From Nitrogeniibacter aestuarii (GTDB taxonomy: Bacteria; Pseudomonadota; Gammaproteobacteria; Burkholderiales; Rhodocyclaceae): a DNA stretch of 64,000 nucleotides. The stretch is taken from the NCBI RefSeq assembly GCF_017309585.1, contig NZ_CP071321.1:4174001-4238000 (forward strand), in the 5' to 3' direction. Position 1 is the stretch's first letter. Each line of letters starts with the position of its first letter. Of this stretch, positions 26,243 to 35,470 are shown piece after piece. The notes under the pieces were generated by a model that had not been told where the DNA came from, made no database searches, and saw only the letters and a list, made by a program, of their open reading frames with translations. Made by a program: the position numbers and the translations under genes.

Positions 26243-27673
26243 TTGGTCGATGCCACTCAAAGCCATACTCAGCTGAGCCCGCCGTTCAGCCTGCTCAATT
26301 CGGTGTTGGGCATGGTCGCGGTACTGACCGGCGACGGTCACGTCGCCCAGATCAATCATGTGTTGGCCAGCTGCGATGGCACCACGCTTGACGAGGTGCG
26401 GGGTCGGCCGTTCTGGACGTGTCACTGGTGGAGCTTCGATCCGGATGTGCAGGGCTTGATCCACCGCGCTGTCTGCGCGGCGGCCCAGGGCGAGGTGCAG
26501 GCGTTCACCTCGATCAAGCGCATGAAGGACGGCTCGCTCATCGATGTGCGTATCCGCCTGTCGCGCTGGCCCCCCCCCGATGACGCCGCCACGCCCTACC
26601 TGATCTACTGTGCCGAGGATTTCACCGCACAGTCCGCCGGCGCCGAGCAGCTGGCCCAGTCGGAACAGCGCTTCCAGAAGGTGTTCGAAGCCGTGGCGGA
26701 CGGGCTCATCAAGATCGATCAGGACAGCCGGATCATTCTGGCCAACGCAGAGATGGAGCGTCTGTTCGGCTATTCGCGCAACGAGCTGCTGGGCATGTCG
26801 GTCCATCAGCTGATCCCCGAGCGCCACCGGGAGGGCCACACCGGCCATGTGCGCAGCTATTTCGCCAAACCGGTCGCACGCGCCATGGCCGACCGGCGCA
26901 AGCTCTTCGCCAAACGCAAGGACGGCACCGAATTTCCGGTCGAAATCGGGCTGAACCCCATCCCCACCGAGGAAGGGCCGATGGTGCTGGCGACCATTCA
27001 GGACGTCACCCTGCGCGATGCCGTCCAGCAGGCCACCGAGCAGGCGCTGAACGAGAAGACCGTGCTGCTCAACGAGGTTCACCATCGGGTGAAGAACAAT
27101 CTGCAGGTCATCACCAGCCTGCTCAACCTGCAGGCCCGCTCGGCCTCCGCCGAGGTGTCCAGTGCCTTGTTCGAGAGCCAGGGGCGGGTCAAGGCCATGG
27201 CCCTGATCCATCAGTTGCTCTACGAGCGCGACGATTTTTCCAATATCGACATGGGCGAATATCTCGATCGCCTGTGCTCGCTGCTGCGCGAGAGCTTCCG
27301 CGAGAGTCGCACCCGCTTCACGCTCACCGTCGACGCGCCGAGCGGTGTCACCATCAGCCTGAAGCAGGCGGTGCCCTGTGGCTTGCTGGTCAACGAGCTG
27401 GTCACCAACGCGATCAAACATGCGTTCCCCGAGCCGCGCAGCGGCGAAGTGCGCGTGACGCTCAGGGGGACGGACGACGGTTTCGATGTGCGGGTCTCCG
27501 ACAATGGCATCGGCCTGCCCGAGAACATCGAGCCGGCGGTGACGCGCACGCTCGGCATGCAGTTGATCCCGCTGCTCGCCGATCAGGCCAAGGGCGCCTG
27601 GCAGCTGGAGCGAGAGCATGGCACCCACTTCGAAATCCGTGTCAAACGTGACATGGCGGACATCGACACATGA
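26243..27673 (+). CDS. Two-PAS histidine kinase of the HisKA_2 class
   Basis: A 476-residue soluble kinase. Two PAS domains (about 12-125 and 140-265; the second has FGYSRNELLGMSVHQLIP) precede the HisKA_2 box EVHHRVKNNLQV, with phospho-acceptor H280 or H281. A HATPase domain (LVNELVTNAIKHAF, SDNGIGLP) completes it. The start is TTG at 26243, 15 codons before the first PAS; GGGGA lies upstream and the next Met (26312) would cut into the PAS domain. The stop overlaps the start of the receiver-GGDEF-EAL gene (ATGA at 27670), so that protein is the expected phosphorylation target. A sigma-28-like promoter precedes it. Confidence 0.9.
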   Translation: MVDATQSHTQLSPPFSLLNSVLGMVAVLTGDGHVAQINHVLASCDGTTLDEVRGRPFWTCHWWSFDPDVQGLIHRAVCAAAQGEVQAFTSIKRMKDGSLIDVRIRLSRWPPPDDAATPYLIYCAEDFTAQSAGAEQLAQSEQRFQKVFEAVADGLIKIDQDSRIILANAEMERLFGYSRNELLGMSVHQLIPERHREGHTGHVRSYFAKPVARAMADRRKLFAKRKDGTEFPVEIGLNPIPTEEGPMVLATIQDVTLRDAVQQATEQALNEKTVLLNEVHHRVKNNLQVITSLLNLQARSASAEVSSALFESQGRVKAMALIHQLLYERDDFSNIDMGEYLDRLCSLLRESFRESRTRFTLTVDAPSGVTISLKQAVPCGLLVNELVTNAIKHAFPEPRSGEVRVTLRGTDDGFDVRVSDNGIGLPENIEPAVTRTLGMQLIPLLADQAKGAWQLEREHGTHFEIRVKRDMADIDT

Positions 27674-30126
27674 CTCAGGCACGCATTCTCGTGGTCGAGG
27701 ACGAGCGCATCGTGGCCCTCGACCTGCAGCACACTCTGGAGAGCTTCGGTCACGAGGTGGTGGCCACGTCGCCCTCGGGGGAGCGGGCGGTGGAACTGGC
27801 CCGGGCCCACCAGCCTGATCTCATCCTCATGGACATCAATCTGGAAGGGAAAATCGACGGCACCGAGGCGGCCGAGGCCATTCAGGCCGAGATGCACACC
27901 CCGATCATCTTCCTGACCGCATACACCGAATCGAGCACCCTGGCGCGGGCGGAGCGGAGCGCGCCCTACGGCTATCTGGTCAAACCGGTGGAAACCCGCG
28001 CGCTGCAGGCCACCCTGCGCATGGCCATGGCCCGCAGCCGCGCCGAGCGCCGGGTGCGTCAGAGTGAAGAGCGACTGCGCATCGCCATGGAGGCGGCCGA
28101 TCTGGGGGTGTGGGAATGGGATGCAGGCGAGTCCGAATTCCATAGCCTCGGCAATCTGGAGCGCATCCTTGGTGCATCACCGGACGGATTGTCGGAAAGT
28201 CCGAACGCGCTGCTGGCCCGACTCGCGCCGGCCGACCGGGCGGCCATCTTCAATGCCCTTGAACGCGGCGAGGGCGTCCAGACCACGGTCCGTCTGATGA
28301 ACAGCGCCACCGAAGGCGGGCGCCCGGTCTGGATCGACTTCCTCGCGCGCTTCTACACCTCGACCGAAGGGGTGCTTGAGCGCGCCATCGGCGCCGTGCG
28401 CGACGTGACCCAGCGCCAGGAAGCCGAGACTGCGCTCAAGCAGGCCAGCCTGGCCTTCGAGAGCATTGCCGAGGGCATCGTCATTCTCGATGCCGACCGC
28501 CGGATCATCATGGTCAACGACGCCTTCACCCGACTGACCGGTTATACCGGCACAGAGGTCGAAGGACAGGATCTGGAACAATTGCTGCTGGGCCGACGCC
28601 CGGGCGACGCGATCTTTCACAAGCTCGATCGCGCCGGCACCGATCGCTGGCATGGCGAAATTGCCGCCCGCCGGTTGAACGGCAAGCACTTTCAGGCGTG
28701 GATGCATGTGTGCAGCCTCACCGACACGGACGGCATCACCAGCAACTATCTGGTCGCCCTGTCGGATGTCACGGCCCTGCGCGAATCCGAAGCCCTGGTT
28801 CGCCATCAGGCGCAACACGACGCCCTCACCGGCCTGGGCAATCGCAACATGCTCAGCATCGTGCTGGCGCGCGAGCTCGAGCGACAGCAGCATGGAGGGA
28901 ACGGCTTTGCGCTGATCTTCATCGATCTGGACGGCTTCAAGCTCATCAACGACACCATGGGCCATGACGCCGGCGACCTGTTGCTGGTGGAGATGGCCTC
29001 GCGCATCCGCCGGGTGCTGCGCGCCAGCGATACCTGCATCCGGCTGGGCGGTGACGAATTCCTCATCGTCGCACCCGAGGTTGAAGACGGTCCGACCGCT
29101 CGCCTGCTTGCCGACAAGGTGCTGGCCAGCATCCGCGAACCGTTGGTGGTCGGTCGTGAGCAGGTGTCGGTATCGGGCAGCATCGGCATTGCCCTGTGCC
29201 CGGAGCACGCACTCACCGCCGAAGACCTGATCAAGGCGGCCGATAGCGCCATGTACAGTGCCAAGGCCCTGGGGCGCAACCGGGCCCGGGTGTGGTCGCT
29301 CGACATGGCCCAGCGGGCCGCCACACGACTGCGCATGGAGCAGGGCCTGCTGCGCGCCATCGCCAATGAAGAGCTGTTCATGGCCTACCAGCCGGTCGTC
29401 GACATCGGCACCGGCATGATCATCGGCGTCGAGGCGCTCATGCGCTGGACCTCGCCCACCGACGGCGTCATCGATCCGGGCCGCTTCATTCCGGTGGCCG
29501 AGGACTGCGGCTTGATGGAGTATCTGGGCACCTGGGCACTGCGCACCGCCTGCGAGCATGCGTACGACTGGATCCAGTCGGCGGCGCCGCACTTGCGCGT
29601 GGCGGTGAATGTGTCGGCACGGCAGTTCCAGTCCGGCGACTTCCCCGAGATCGTGGCGCGGATTCTCAATGACACAAGCATGCCCGCCAATCAGCTGGAA
29701 CTCGAAATCACCGAAAGCGTCCTGCAGCAGATCGAGCAGAGCCGCGAGCAGATCAACGCCCTCAAGCAACTGGGCGTTCACGTGGCGATCGATGACTTCG
29801 GCACCGGCTACTCGTCGCTGAGCGTGCTCAAGCACCTGGCGATCGATCGCATCAAGATTGACCGTTCCTTCGTGAAGGACCTGCCCGGCGCACCGAGCGA
29901 CGAGGGGATTACCGAGGCCATCATCGCGCTGGCCTCGGCGCTGAAGGTCGCGCTCACCGCCGAAGGTGTCGAGACCGAGGCGCAGCGCGACTTTCTGGCC
30001 GAACGCAGCGCCATGCACGCTCAGGGTTGGCTCTATTACCGGGCTGAACCGCCGGAACGCATCGCCGCATTGCTGGCTTCAGGCCCGCAAGAAGAATCGC
30101 CGGGCAACACGGATCGGGGGCGCTGA
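27670..30126 (+). CDS. Receiver-PAS-PAS-GGDEF-EAL response regulator
   Basis: An 818-residue c-di-GMP protein driven by phosphorylation. The receiver domain has acceptor D55 (LILMDINLEG) and K105, then two PAS domains (about 130-250 and 255-370). GGDEF is at 460-464 with an I-site RASD five residues before. EAL is at 588-590 (GVEALMRW), followed by DDFGTGYSS and EGVETEAQ. All active-site motifs look intact, so the direction of the reaction cannot be predicted. Overlap with the kinase gene and a shared sigma-28-like promoter suggest that it adjusts c-di-GMP in motile cells. The C-terminal 20 residues after the EAL domain are low complexity. Confidence 0.93.
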   Translation: MTQARILVVEDERIVALDLQHTLESFGHEVVATSPSGERAVELARAHQPDLILMDINLEGKIDGTEAAEAIQAEMHTPIIFLTAYTESSTLARAERSAPYGYLVKPVETRALQATLRMAMARSRAERRVRQSEERLRIAMEAADLGVWEWDAGESEFHSLGNLERILGASPDGLSESPNALLARLAPADRAAIFNALERGEGVQTTVRLMNSATEGGRPVWIDFLARFYTSTEGVLERAIGAVRDVTQRQEAETALKQASLAFESIAEGIVILDADRRIIMVNDAFTRLTGYTGTEVEGQDLEQLLLGRRPGDAIFHKLDRAGTDRWHGEIAARRLNGKHFQAWMHVCSLTDTDGITSNYLVALSDVTALRESEALVRHQAQHDALTGLGNRNMLSIVLARELERQQHGGNGFALIFIDLDGFKLINDTMGHDAGDLLLVEMASRIRRVLRASDTCIRLGGDEFLIVAPEVEDGPTARLLADKVLASIREPLVVGREQVSVSGSIGIALCPEHALTAEDLIKAADSAMYSAKALGRNRARVWSLDMAQRAATRLRMEQGLLRAIANEELFMAYQPVVDIGTGMIIGVEALMRWTSPTDGVIDPGRFIPVAEDCGLMEYLGTWALRTACEHAYDWIQSAAPHLRVAVNVSARQFQSGDFPEIVARILNDTSMPANQLELEITESVLQQIEQSREQINALKQLGVHVAIDDFGTGYSSLSVLKHLAIDRIKIDRSFVKDLPGAPSDEGITEAIIALASALKVALTAEGVETEAQRDFLAERSAMHAQGWLYYRAEPPERIAALLASGPQEESPGNTDRGR

Positions 30127-30392
30127 ATCAGAGGCTAAACCATCCCCCTCGCCCTCCACCAACGCGATTCACGGCTGATTTGAGGCGTATCGGGACGAGG
30201 CGCATCGCACCAGGCAAGCTCACACGTAACAAGGTTAAAGACCGTGTCGCCGGCGCCGTTCACAACACGAGCAGTTCGCCTCAACCCGTCCTGGATGTCT
30301 CCCATGGCTCGCGCCTTCACCATCGTCTGTCGTGCACTCGTGTCTGCCTGCCTGTGCAGGGTGCTCCATGCTCGACGGCCCCGGGGCGCCCC

Positions 30393-33300
30393 ATGAACAG
30401 ACCGCTGATCGACATCGGCCACGGATGGTCGAATCATGTCGATGCCGATGTCGCCGGCCAGATCGCGACGGATGAAGCCCTTGCCGGTATCAGGCATCAC
30501 ACCCCCTCGCTGGTCACCGTTCACGCCTCGGCGGGGTATCGGCTCGACGTCCTGCTCAAGACCATCCGCCGGTCGCTCGGAAGCGATGAAGTGCCGGTCA
30601 TCGGCGCCACGGCCTCGGGCGAATATCGCAACGATGTACGTCAGGGCGGCGTGCTGGTCACCCTTCTGGCCTCCCCCTACCTGCGCGCCCATGTGGGCGC
30701 CGGCCACCAGGTGGCCCAACGCTGGGAGGACGCGGTCGAGGCGGCCGTTGCCACGCCCGCCATCAAGCCCTATTTTTCCAACCAGCCCGCGCACTGGCGC
30801 GAGCTCGTGCGGCGCGGCACCAGTGTGTTCGGGCTGGTGTTCTCACCGGCACAGACGCGTCATGCACCGTCGCGCTGCTTCCACATCCTTGAAGATCTCA
30901 AGGCACGCAGCCAGTGGCAGATCCCCTTTGTGGGGGGTGCGGCCACCGATGCCGGCCACATGGAGACCAACTACGTCTTTGCCAACGACGAGGTGATCGA
31001 GGGCGGCCTGGTGGTCGCCATCGTCGAGACCGAGTTGCGCTTCGGCATCGGGCTGAGCCATGGCTTTCAGGCCTCCGGCCTTGAGATGGAAGTCACCGGT
31101 GCCGATGCGCATGAGCTTGTCACCCTGGATCATCGCCCTGCCTTGGAGGTGTTCGCCGAGCACACCGGACACTCCGCGCGCCAGCTCATGGGTCGTCATC
31201 TGACGCTGACCACCGGCCGCGGTTTCGGCCACGCCGGCAGCATGGGGCTGTACCAGCTCAACACCGCCGGTTTCGCCACCGACCGGGGCGGCATCCAGCT
31301 GACCCGCCCGGTGCCCCACGGCACCCGCCTGCGCCTGCTCGACGTGGACCGCAGTGACCAGCACTTCGATACCGCCGCCGACGCGCTGCGCAAGGCCATG
31401 ATGCGGGCCCATCACACCCGGCCCGCCGCAGCCATGATGTGGTACTGCGCCATGCGGCCGCAGTTGCTGCCTGCCCGGACCATCGACGCGGAGCTGCGCA
31501 ATGCGGCGCAGCTGCTGGGCGATGCGCCGCTGCTGGGCTGTTTCAGCCAGGGCCAGCACGGTGTTGCCCAGGACGGGGCCAGCGCCCACTACAACGGCGG
31601 GGTCTCGGTCTTGCTGATCGGGAACGAGCTGACCCCCTGTGCCATGGTGGCGCGTGAAAACGAGGCCTTGCGCGCGGAGCTCTCCGCGCACAGTGCGGTG
31701 CTTCAACGCGCCCACGAAGAACTCGAAAAAGTGGTCGCCAAACGCACAGGCGACCTGAAGACGGCCAACGAGCGCTTGCGCACCGAGCTGCTCGAACGCA
31801 GCCGCCTCGAAGCCGCCATGATGGCCCAGGCGCGACTGGAAGTGCAGGAGGCGACGTTGCGCGAACACCTGCAGGTGCAGGAAGCCCTGTTCGATGCCAT
31901 TCCGGTGCCCGTCTTCCACAAGGACGCCCTCGGGCGCTACACCGGATGCAATCGCGCATTTGCCCGGTTTCTCGGACGCGAGAAACGCGACATCATCGGT
32001 CGCACGGTGTTCGAGGTGGCCGCTGGCGCCCTGGCCAGGAATTACAGGGACCGGGACCTCGACCTGCTGAACGACCCCGCCGGCACCCAGGAGTACGAGA
32101 CCGTCGCGGTGCGCGCCGACGGACAGGCGCGCAACGTGGTCATCCACAAGGCGCGCATCCTGAATACCGAAGGTCAGCCGGTGGGCATCATCGGCACCAT
32201 TCTCGACATTACCGAACTGAAGGCCGCCGGTCAGGCCCGGGAGAATGCCCTGGAAGAAGCGCACCGGCTGGCCCGGGTGCGCAAGGACTTCCTCTCCAAC
32301 ATGAGTCATGAGATCCGCTCGCCACTCAATGTGGTGCTGGGTCTCGCCCAGGCGGGTCGGCGCCAGAGTGCGGGGCGAAAGGCCGGCGCCACCTTCGAGC
32401 GCATCCTCGGGGCCGGACAGATGCTGCTGGCACTGGTAAACGACATTCTCGACTTCTCGAAGATCGAATCCGGCAAGCTCTCGCTGGCGGACGAGCCCTT
32501 CGAACTGGGCAATGTCTTCGATCAGGCCATCTCGGTCGTGGCCCACCGCGCGCTGGAGAAAGGCCTGGCACTGCAGGTGAATGAAGCCCCCGATCTGCCC
32601 TTGAGTTGCCGGGGCGATGCCCTGCGCCTGGCCCAGGTGCTGGTGAACCTGCTGTTCAACGCGGTGAAATTCACCGACCATGGGTCGGTGCACCTGATCG
32701 TCAGCCGCGACGGCGATGTGCTGCAGATGAGCGTGGTCGACACCGGCATCGGCATGACCGAAGAACAGCAGCGCCGTCTGTTCTCGGCCTTCGAGCAGGC
32801 GGAGACGACCACCACGCGCCGTTTCGGCGGCACCGGACTGGGGCTGGCGATCACCGCCCGCCTCGTCGAGCTGATGCAGGGCGATGTGCGGGTCAGCAGC
32901 GCGCCTGGTGAAGGTAGCCGCTTCGATGTGCGCATTCCGATGCGCGCGCCGCTCGAAGCGCCCGCCGCCAGCGGACAGGTTGCCCTGATCGGCCTGCCCG
33001 AGGACGAACAGCAACGGCTCACCGACATGCTGGGTGAGCACCGTATCCAGGTGGTGAGGCCGTCTGCCGAATGTGACGACCCGACCCATACACTGTTGCT
33101 CTTCGACGCGCACGACCATCAGCATCCGCGGGTGCGCGAAGCGCAGGCGGCCGGTCAGGCGCTGGCACTGGTCTGTTGCCCCGGCGGCGAGGACGTGCCT
33201 GAAGACTGGGAGGGCAGCGTGATCGAACGGCCCATCCGGGTGCGCCACGTCCTCAACGCCCTGATGCATCGTCACGCGCCCGCCGCCGAGCGTACAAGGT

Positions 33301-34085
33301 CGCGCGGGCGTTTGCCGGGTGTCAGGATACTGGCCATCGAAGATGCCGAATTGAACCGGATCGTAATCGAGGAATTGCTGTGGGATGAAGAGGCGCAACT
33401 GACCCTGGTCGAGGACGGACTGCGTGCCATTGACCTGGTCACCCGGTCAGGCGCCGATGCCTTCGATGTGGTGTTGACCGACATCCAGATGCCCGGCATC
33501 GACGGCTACGAGACGGCACGGCGCCTGCACGCGCTGGCACCATCGATCCCCATCATCGGCCTGACTGCCTTTGCCATGCCCGAAGAGCGCGAGCAATGCC
33601 TGCAGGCCGGGATGGTCGACCACGTGACCAAGCCCATCGAACTCGACCGCCTGATCGCCACCATCCGCGCTCATCTGCACGCGCCCCCTCCGCTGCCCGA
33701 GGTTCGCGACGAGGCCCTGCCGGCCGCGAACCAGGCGGTGCAACACGCACCGGTGGACTGGGAGGCGCTCAATGCCTGCTTCCCGGGGAAACCCGAGGTG
33801 GTCACGCGTCTGGCCCGGAGTTTCGTGCGCAGCCACAGCCACACGCTGGCGCGTCTGCAAAACGCCATCGATGCATACGACCTGCAGACGCTGGCCGACA
33901 TCGCGCATTCACTCAAGGGCACCGCAGGTCACCTGCGTGCCCGTGCCCTGCACGAGGCTGCCGATCAGGCCTGCGCCAGTGCCCGCGCGGCCGATCCGCA
34001 GGCCATCGTGCTCGGTCGCCGGCTTATGGCAGCGCTGGAGAGCACGCTGATCGAGACGCGGTCTCACCCCCCCGACGCACATTGA
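30393..34085 (+). CDS. FIST-domain hybrid histidine kinase with receiver and Hpt
   Basis: A 1230-residue cytoplasmic phosphorelay protein. Order: FIST_N/FIST_C (about 1-430), coiled coil (435-505), PAS (505-625), HisKA with phospho-acceptor H639 in NMSHEIRSPLN, and HATPase (GTGLGLAITARLVEL). A degenerate receiver-like stretch lacking a usable Asp (about 850-955) is followed by a full receiver with D1030 (VVLTDIQMPG) and an Hpt domain with H1172 (IAHSLKGTAGHL). NosP proteins normally act on a separate kinase; here sensor and kinase are one chain. I start at the ATG at 30393, where the FIST homology begins. The open frame back to 30180 reads as low-complexity and is not supported. It lies 266 bp after the GGDEF-EAL gene and converges on a haemerythrin gene. 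Confidence 0.93.
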   Translation: MNRPLIDIGHGWSNHVDADVAGQIATDEALAGIRHHTPSLVTVHASAGYRLDVLLKTIRRSLGSDEVPVIGATASGEYRNDVRQGGVLVTLLASPYLRAHVGAGHQVAQRWEDAVEAAVATPAIKPYFSNQPAHWRELVRRGTSVFGLVFSPAQTRHAPSRCFHILEDLKARSQWQIPFVGGAATDAGHMETNYVFANDEVIEGGLVVAIVETELRFGIGLSHGFQASGLEMEVTGADAHELVTLDHRPALEVFAEHTGHSARQLMGRHLTLTTGRGFGHAGSMGLYQLNTAGFATDRGGIQLTRPVPHGTRLRLLDVDRSDQHFDTAADALRKAMMRAHHTRPAAAMMWYCAMRPQLLPARTIDAELRNAAQLLGDAPLLGCFSQGQHGVAQDGASAHYNGGVSVLLIGNELTPCAMVARENEALRAELSAHSAVLQRAHEELEKVVAKRTGDLKTANERLRTELLERSRLEAAMMAQARLEVQEATLREHLQVQEALFDAIPVPVFHKDALGRYTGCNRAFARFLGREKRDIIGRTVFEVAAGALARNYRDRDLDLLNDPAGTQEYETVAVRADGQARNVVIHKARILNTEGQPVGIIGTILDITELKAAGQARENALEEAHRLARVRKDFLSNMSHEIRSPLNVVLGLAQAGRRQSAGRKAGATFERILGAGQMLLALVNDILDFSKIESGKLSLADEPFELGNVFDQAISVVAHRALEKGLALQVNEAPDLPLSCRGDALRLAQVLVNLLFNAVKFTDHGSVHLIVSRDGDVLQMSVVDTGIGMTEEQQRRLFSAFEQAETTTTRRFGGTGLGLAITARLVELMQGDVRVSSAPGEGSRFDVRIPMRAPLEAPAASGQVALIGLPEDEQQRLTDMLGEHRIQVVRPSAECDDPTHTLLLFDAHDHQHPRVREAQAAGQALALVCCPGGEDVPEDWEGSVIERPIRVRHVLNALMHRHAPAAERTRSRGRLPGVRILAIEDAELNRIVIEELLWDEEAQLTLVEDGLRAIDLVTRSGADAFDVVLTDIQMPGIDGYETARRLHALAPSIPIIGLTAFAMPEEREQCLQAGMVDHVTKPIELDRLIATIRAHLHAPPPLPEVRDEALPAANQAVQHAPVDWEALNACFPGKPEVVTRLARSFVRSHSHTLARLQNAIDAYDLQTLADIAHSLKGTAGHLRARALHEAADQACASARAADPQAIVLGRRLMAALESTLIETRSHPPDAH

Positions 34086-34105
34086 CCGGGGCGGGCCGCG
34101 CTATC

Positions 34106-34576
34106 TCAGAGTGCGGCAAGCCGCTTCAGAAAAGGCGTATCGAAATCTGGAATGTGCTGATGCGTGAGGCGGTCGAGAACGGCCTGAAGTCGCCGGATCA
34201 GGGAGACGGCGGGCGCCTTGTCGATATCCGTGATGATCTGGAACAGGGCCTCGCACAGGTTGGCGTGGTCTTCCACATGACCGGCGTGAAGATCGGGCTC
34301 ATGGGTGGAATACCCGACCGATTTCATCATGCGCTCTTCATTGATGAAGTGCATGAAGATGAATCCCGCCACGTCATCGAGCAAAGGTGAAAGGCCGCGC
34401 TGACACTCGGACGCGCCCAGGCGATGACACGCGTCACACGAATCGCGCCCTTCCGGGGCGGCGCACAGCGCGCCGAGCCTGTCGAAAAATTCGCGCGTGT
34501 GCGCGTGCTCGCCGGCCAGCTCACGCGGCCATTCGTCCCGCGCCGGCAACGGCGGCAGGGAAGGTGAATCGGACAT
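34106..34576 (-). CDS. Bacteriohaemerythrin-like protein with CXXCH insert
   Basis: A 156-residue cytoplasmic four-helix protein. Probable di-iron ligands are H24 or H26, H76 and E80 (MHFINEE), H100 and H104 (HAGHVEDH), and H141/D146 in HIPDFD, the HIxxxD end of the family. Unlike most members it has a Cys-rich loop between helices A and B, DSCDACHRLGASEC, with C47, C50, H51 and C58. No signal peptide is present, so c-haem attachment is unlikely; the Cys pair may bind metal or act as a redox switch. The family carries or senses O2 and some members bind NO. It converges on the FIST hybrid kinase gene, with 20 bp between them. AGAAGG precedes the ATG. Confidence 0.87.
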   Translation of the reverse strand: MSDSPSLPPLPARDEWPRELAGEHAHTREFFDRLGALCAAPEGRDSCDACHRLGASECQRGLSPLLDDVAGFIFMHFINEERMMKSVGYSTHEPDLHAGHVEDHANLCEALFQIITDIDKAPAVSLIRRLQAVLDRLTHQHIPDFDTPFLKRLAAL

Positions 34577-34807
34577 GCCTTCTGCCTCAGTATCAGTCTT
34601 GCGATGACGCCGAATTGGGGTATTCGATCACTCATGCAAGCCGTTATTTTTGCGCCGCCGCGCTGATCCGGGCGAGCGTGCTTTAACTTTCGTCGTAGCT
34701 CTTTCCGGCGCGAGCATACGCCTCCCGAGGGCACCATTCCAGTGCGGAGAACAAATTTCACGTCGCCTTGTCGCTAGAATATCTCCTCCCGAACCGATGA
34801 CCCCTCT

Positions 34808-35470
34808 GTGAGAATCCTGCTCGTCGAAGACGATCCGATGATCGGCACCAGCGTTCAGCGCGGCCTGCGCAGCGAAGGCCATGCCGTGGACTGGGTGCGC
34901 GATGGCGTGGCCGCCGAGCTGGCCCTGGGGGATACCGGCTATGCCCTGGTGCTGCTCGATCTCGGGCTGCCGCGACGCGACGGCCTTGACGTGCTGTCCC
35001 GCTTGCGTGCGCGCAACGATGCCACTCCGGTGCTGGTGCTGACCGCCCGCGATACCGTCGGCGACCGGGTGCGCGGGCTCGACGCCGGCGCCGACGACTA
35101 TCTGGTCAAACCCTTCGATCTGGACGAACTGTCGGCGCGCATCCGGGCCCTCACCCGGCGGGCGCACGGCCAGAGCAGTCCCGTGTTGCGCTGGGGCCGA
35201 CTCGAACTCGACCCGGCGGCGCGCAGTGTCACCCACGACGGCGCGCCGGTCAGCGTGGCCGCCCGGGAATTCGCCCTGCTCGAAGCACTGGTCGAGGCCG
35301 GCGGCAAACCCCTGTCGCGCGTTCAACTCGAAGAGCGCATCTACGGCTGGGGTGAAGAGGTCGGCAGCAACGCGGTGGAGGTGCACATCCACGCGTTGCG
35401 GCGCAAGCTGGGCAACGACACCATCCGCAATGTGCGTGGGGTCGGCTATTTCATTCCGGAGGACGCATGA
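34808..35470 (+). CDS. OmpR-family response regulator, QseB/PmrA-like
   Basis: A 220-residue regulator. The receiver has acidic residues E7-D8-D9, phospho-acceptor D51 (LVLLDLGLPRRDG) and the DDYLVKPF lysine. The C-terminal winged helix includes LDPAARSVTHDG, AAREFALLEAL and NAVEVHIHALRRKLG. Its best-known relatives are QseB, PmrA/BasR and TctD. It starts with GTG (34808) and its stop overlaps the kinase ATG. A CTTAA-N6-CTTAA box, the kind of site bound by QseB and PmrA, lies just after the kinase gene in front of degP, so degP is a likely target. Confidence 0.94.
   Translation: MRILLVEDDPMIGTSVQRGLRSEGHAVDWVRDGVAAELALGDTGYALVLLDLGLPRRDGLDVLSRLRARNDATPVLVLTARDTVGDRVRGLDAGADDYLVKPFDLDELSARIRALTRRAHGQSSPVLRWGRLELDPAARSVTHDGAPVSVAAREFALLEALVEAGGKPLSRVQLEERIYGWGEEVGSNAVEVHIHALRRKLGNDTIRNVRGVGYFIPEDA

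Noticed and set aside
30236..30262. Possible sigma-28 promoter (TAAAG...GCCGTTCA, spacing 11) before the FIST hybrid kinase
   Set aside because: Only the cores match; three mismatches in the -35 and two in the -10, and it is 130 bases from the start. Too weak to annotate.
30180..30392. Upstream extension of the FIST hybrid kinase
   Set aside because: The frame is open but low in homology-like content, with no ribosome site; FIST homology begins at the ATG at 30393.
26042..33398. Very long minus-strand open frames (up to about 850 codons) opposite the kinase and GGDEF-EAL genes
   Set aside because: They are antisense to well-supported genes, have atypical composition rich in His/Gln/Arg/Gly, and show no recognisable domain. 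High GC makes such frames common.
34235..34440. Haemerythrin CXXCH read as a c-type cytochrome site
   Set aside because: No signal peptide and the motif is in a loop of a cytoplasmic di-iron fold, so haem attachment by the Ccm system is not expected.
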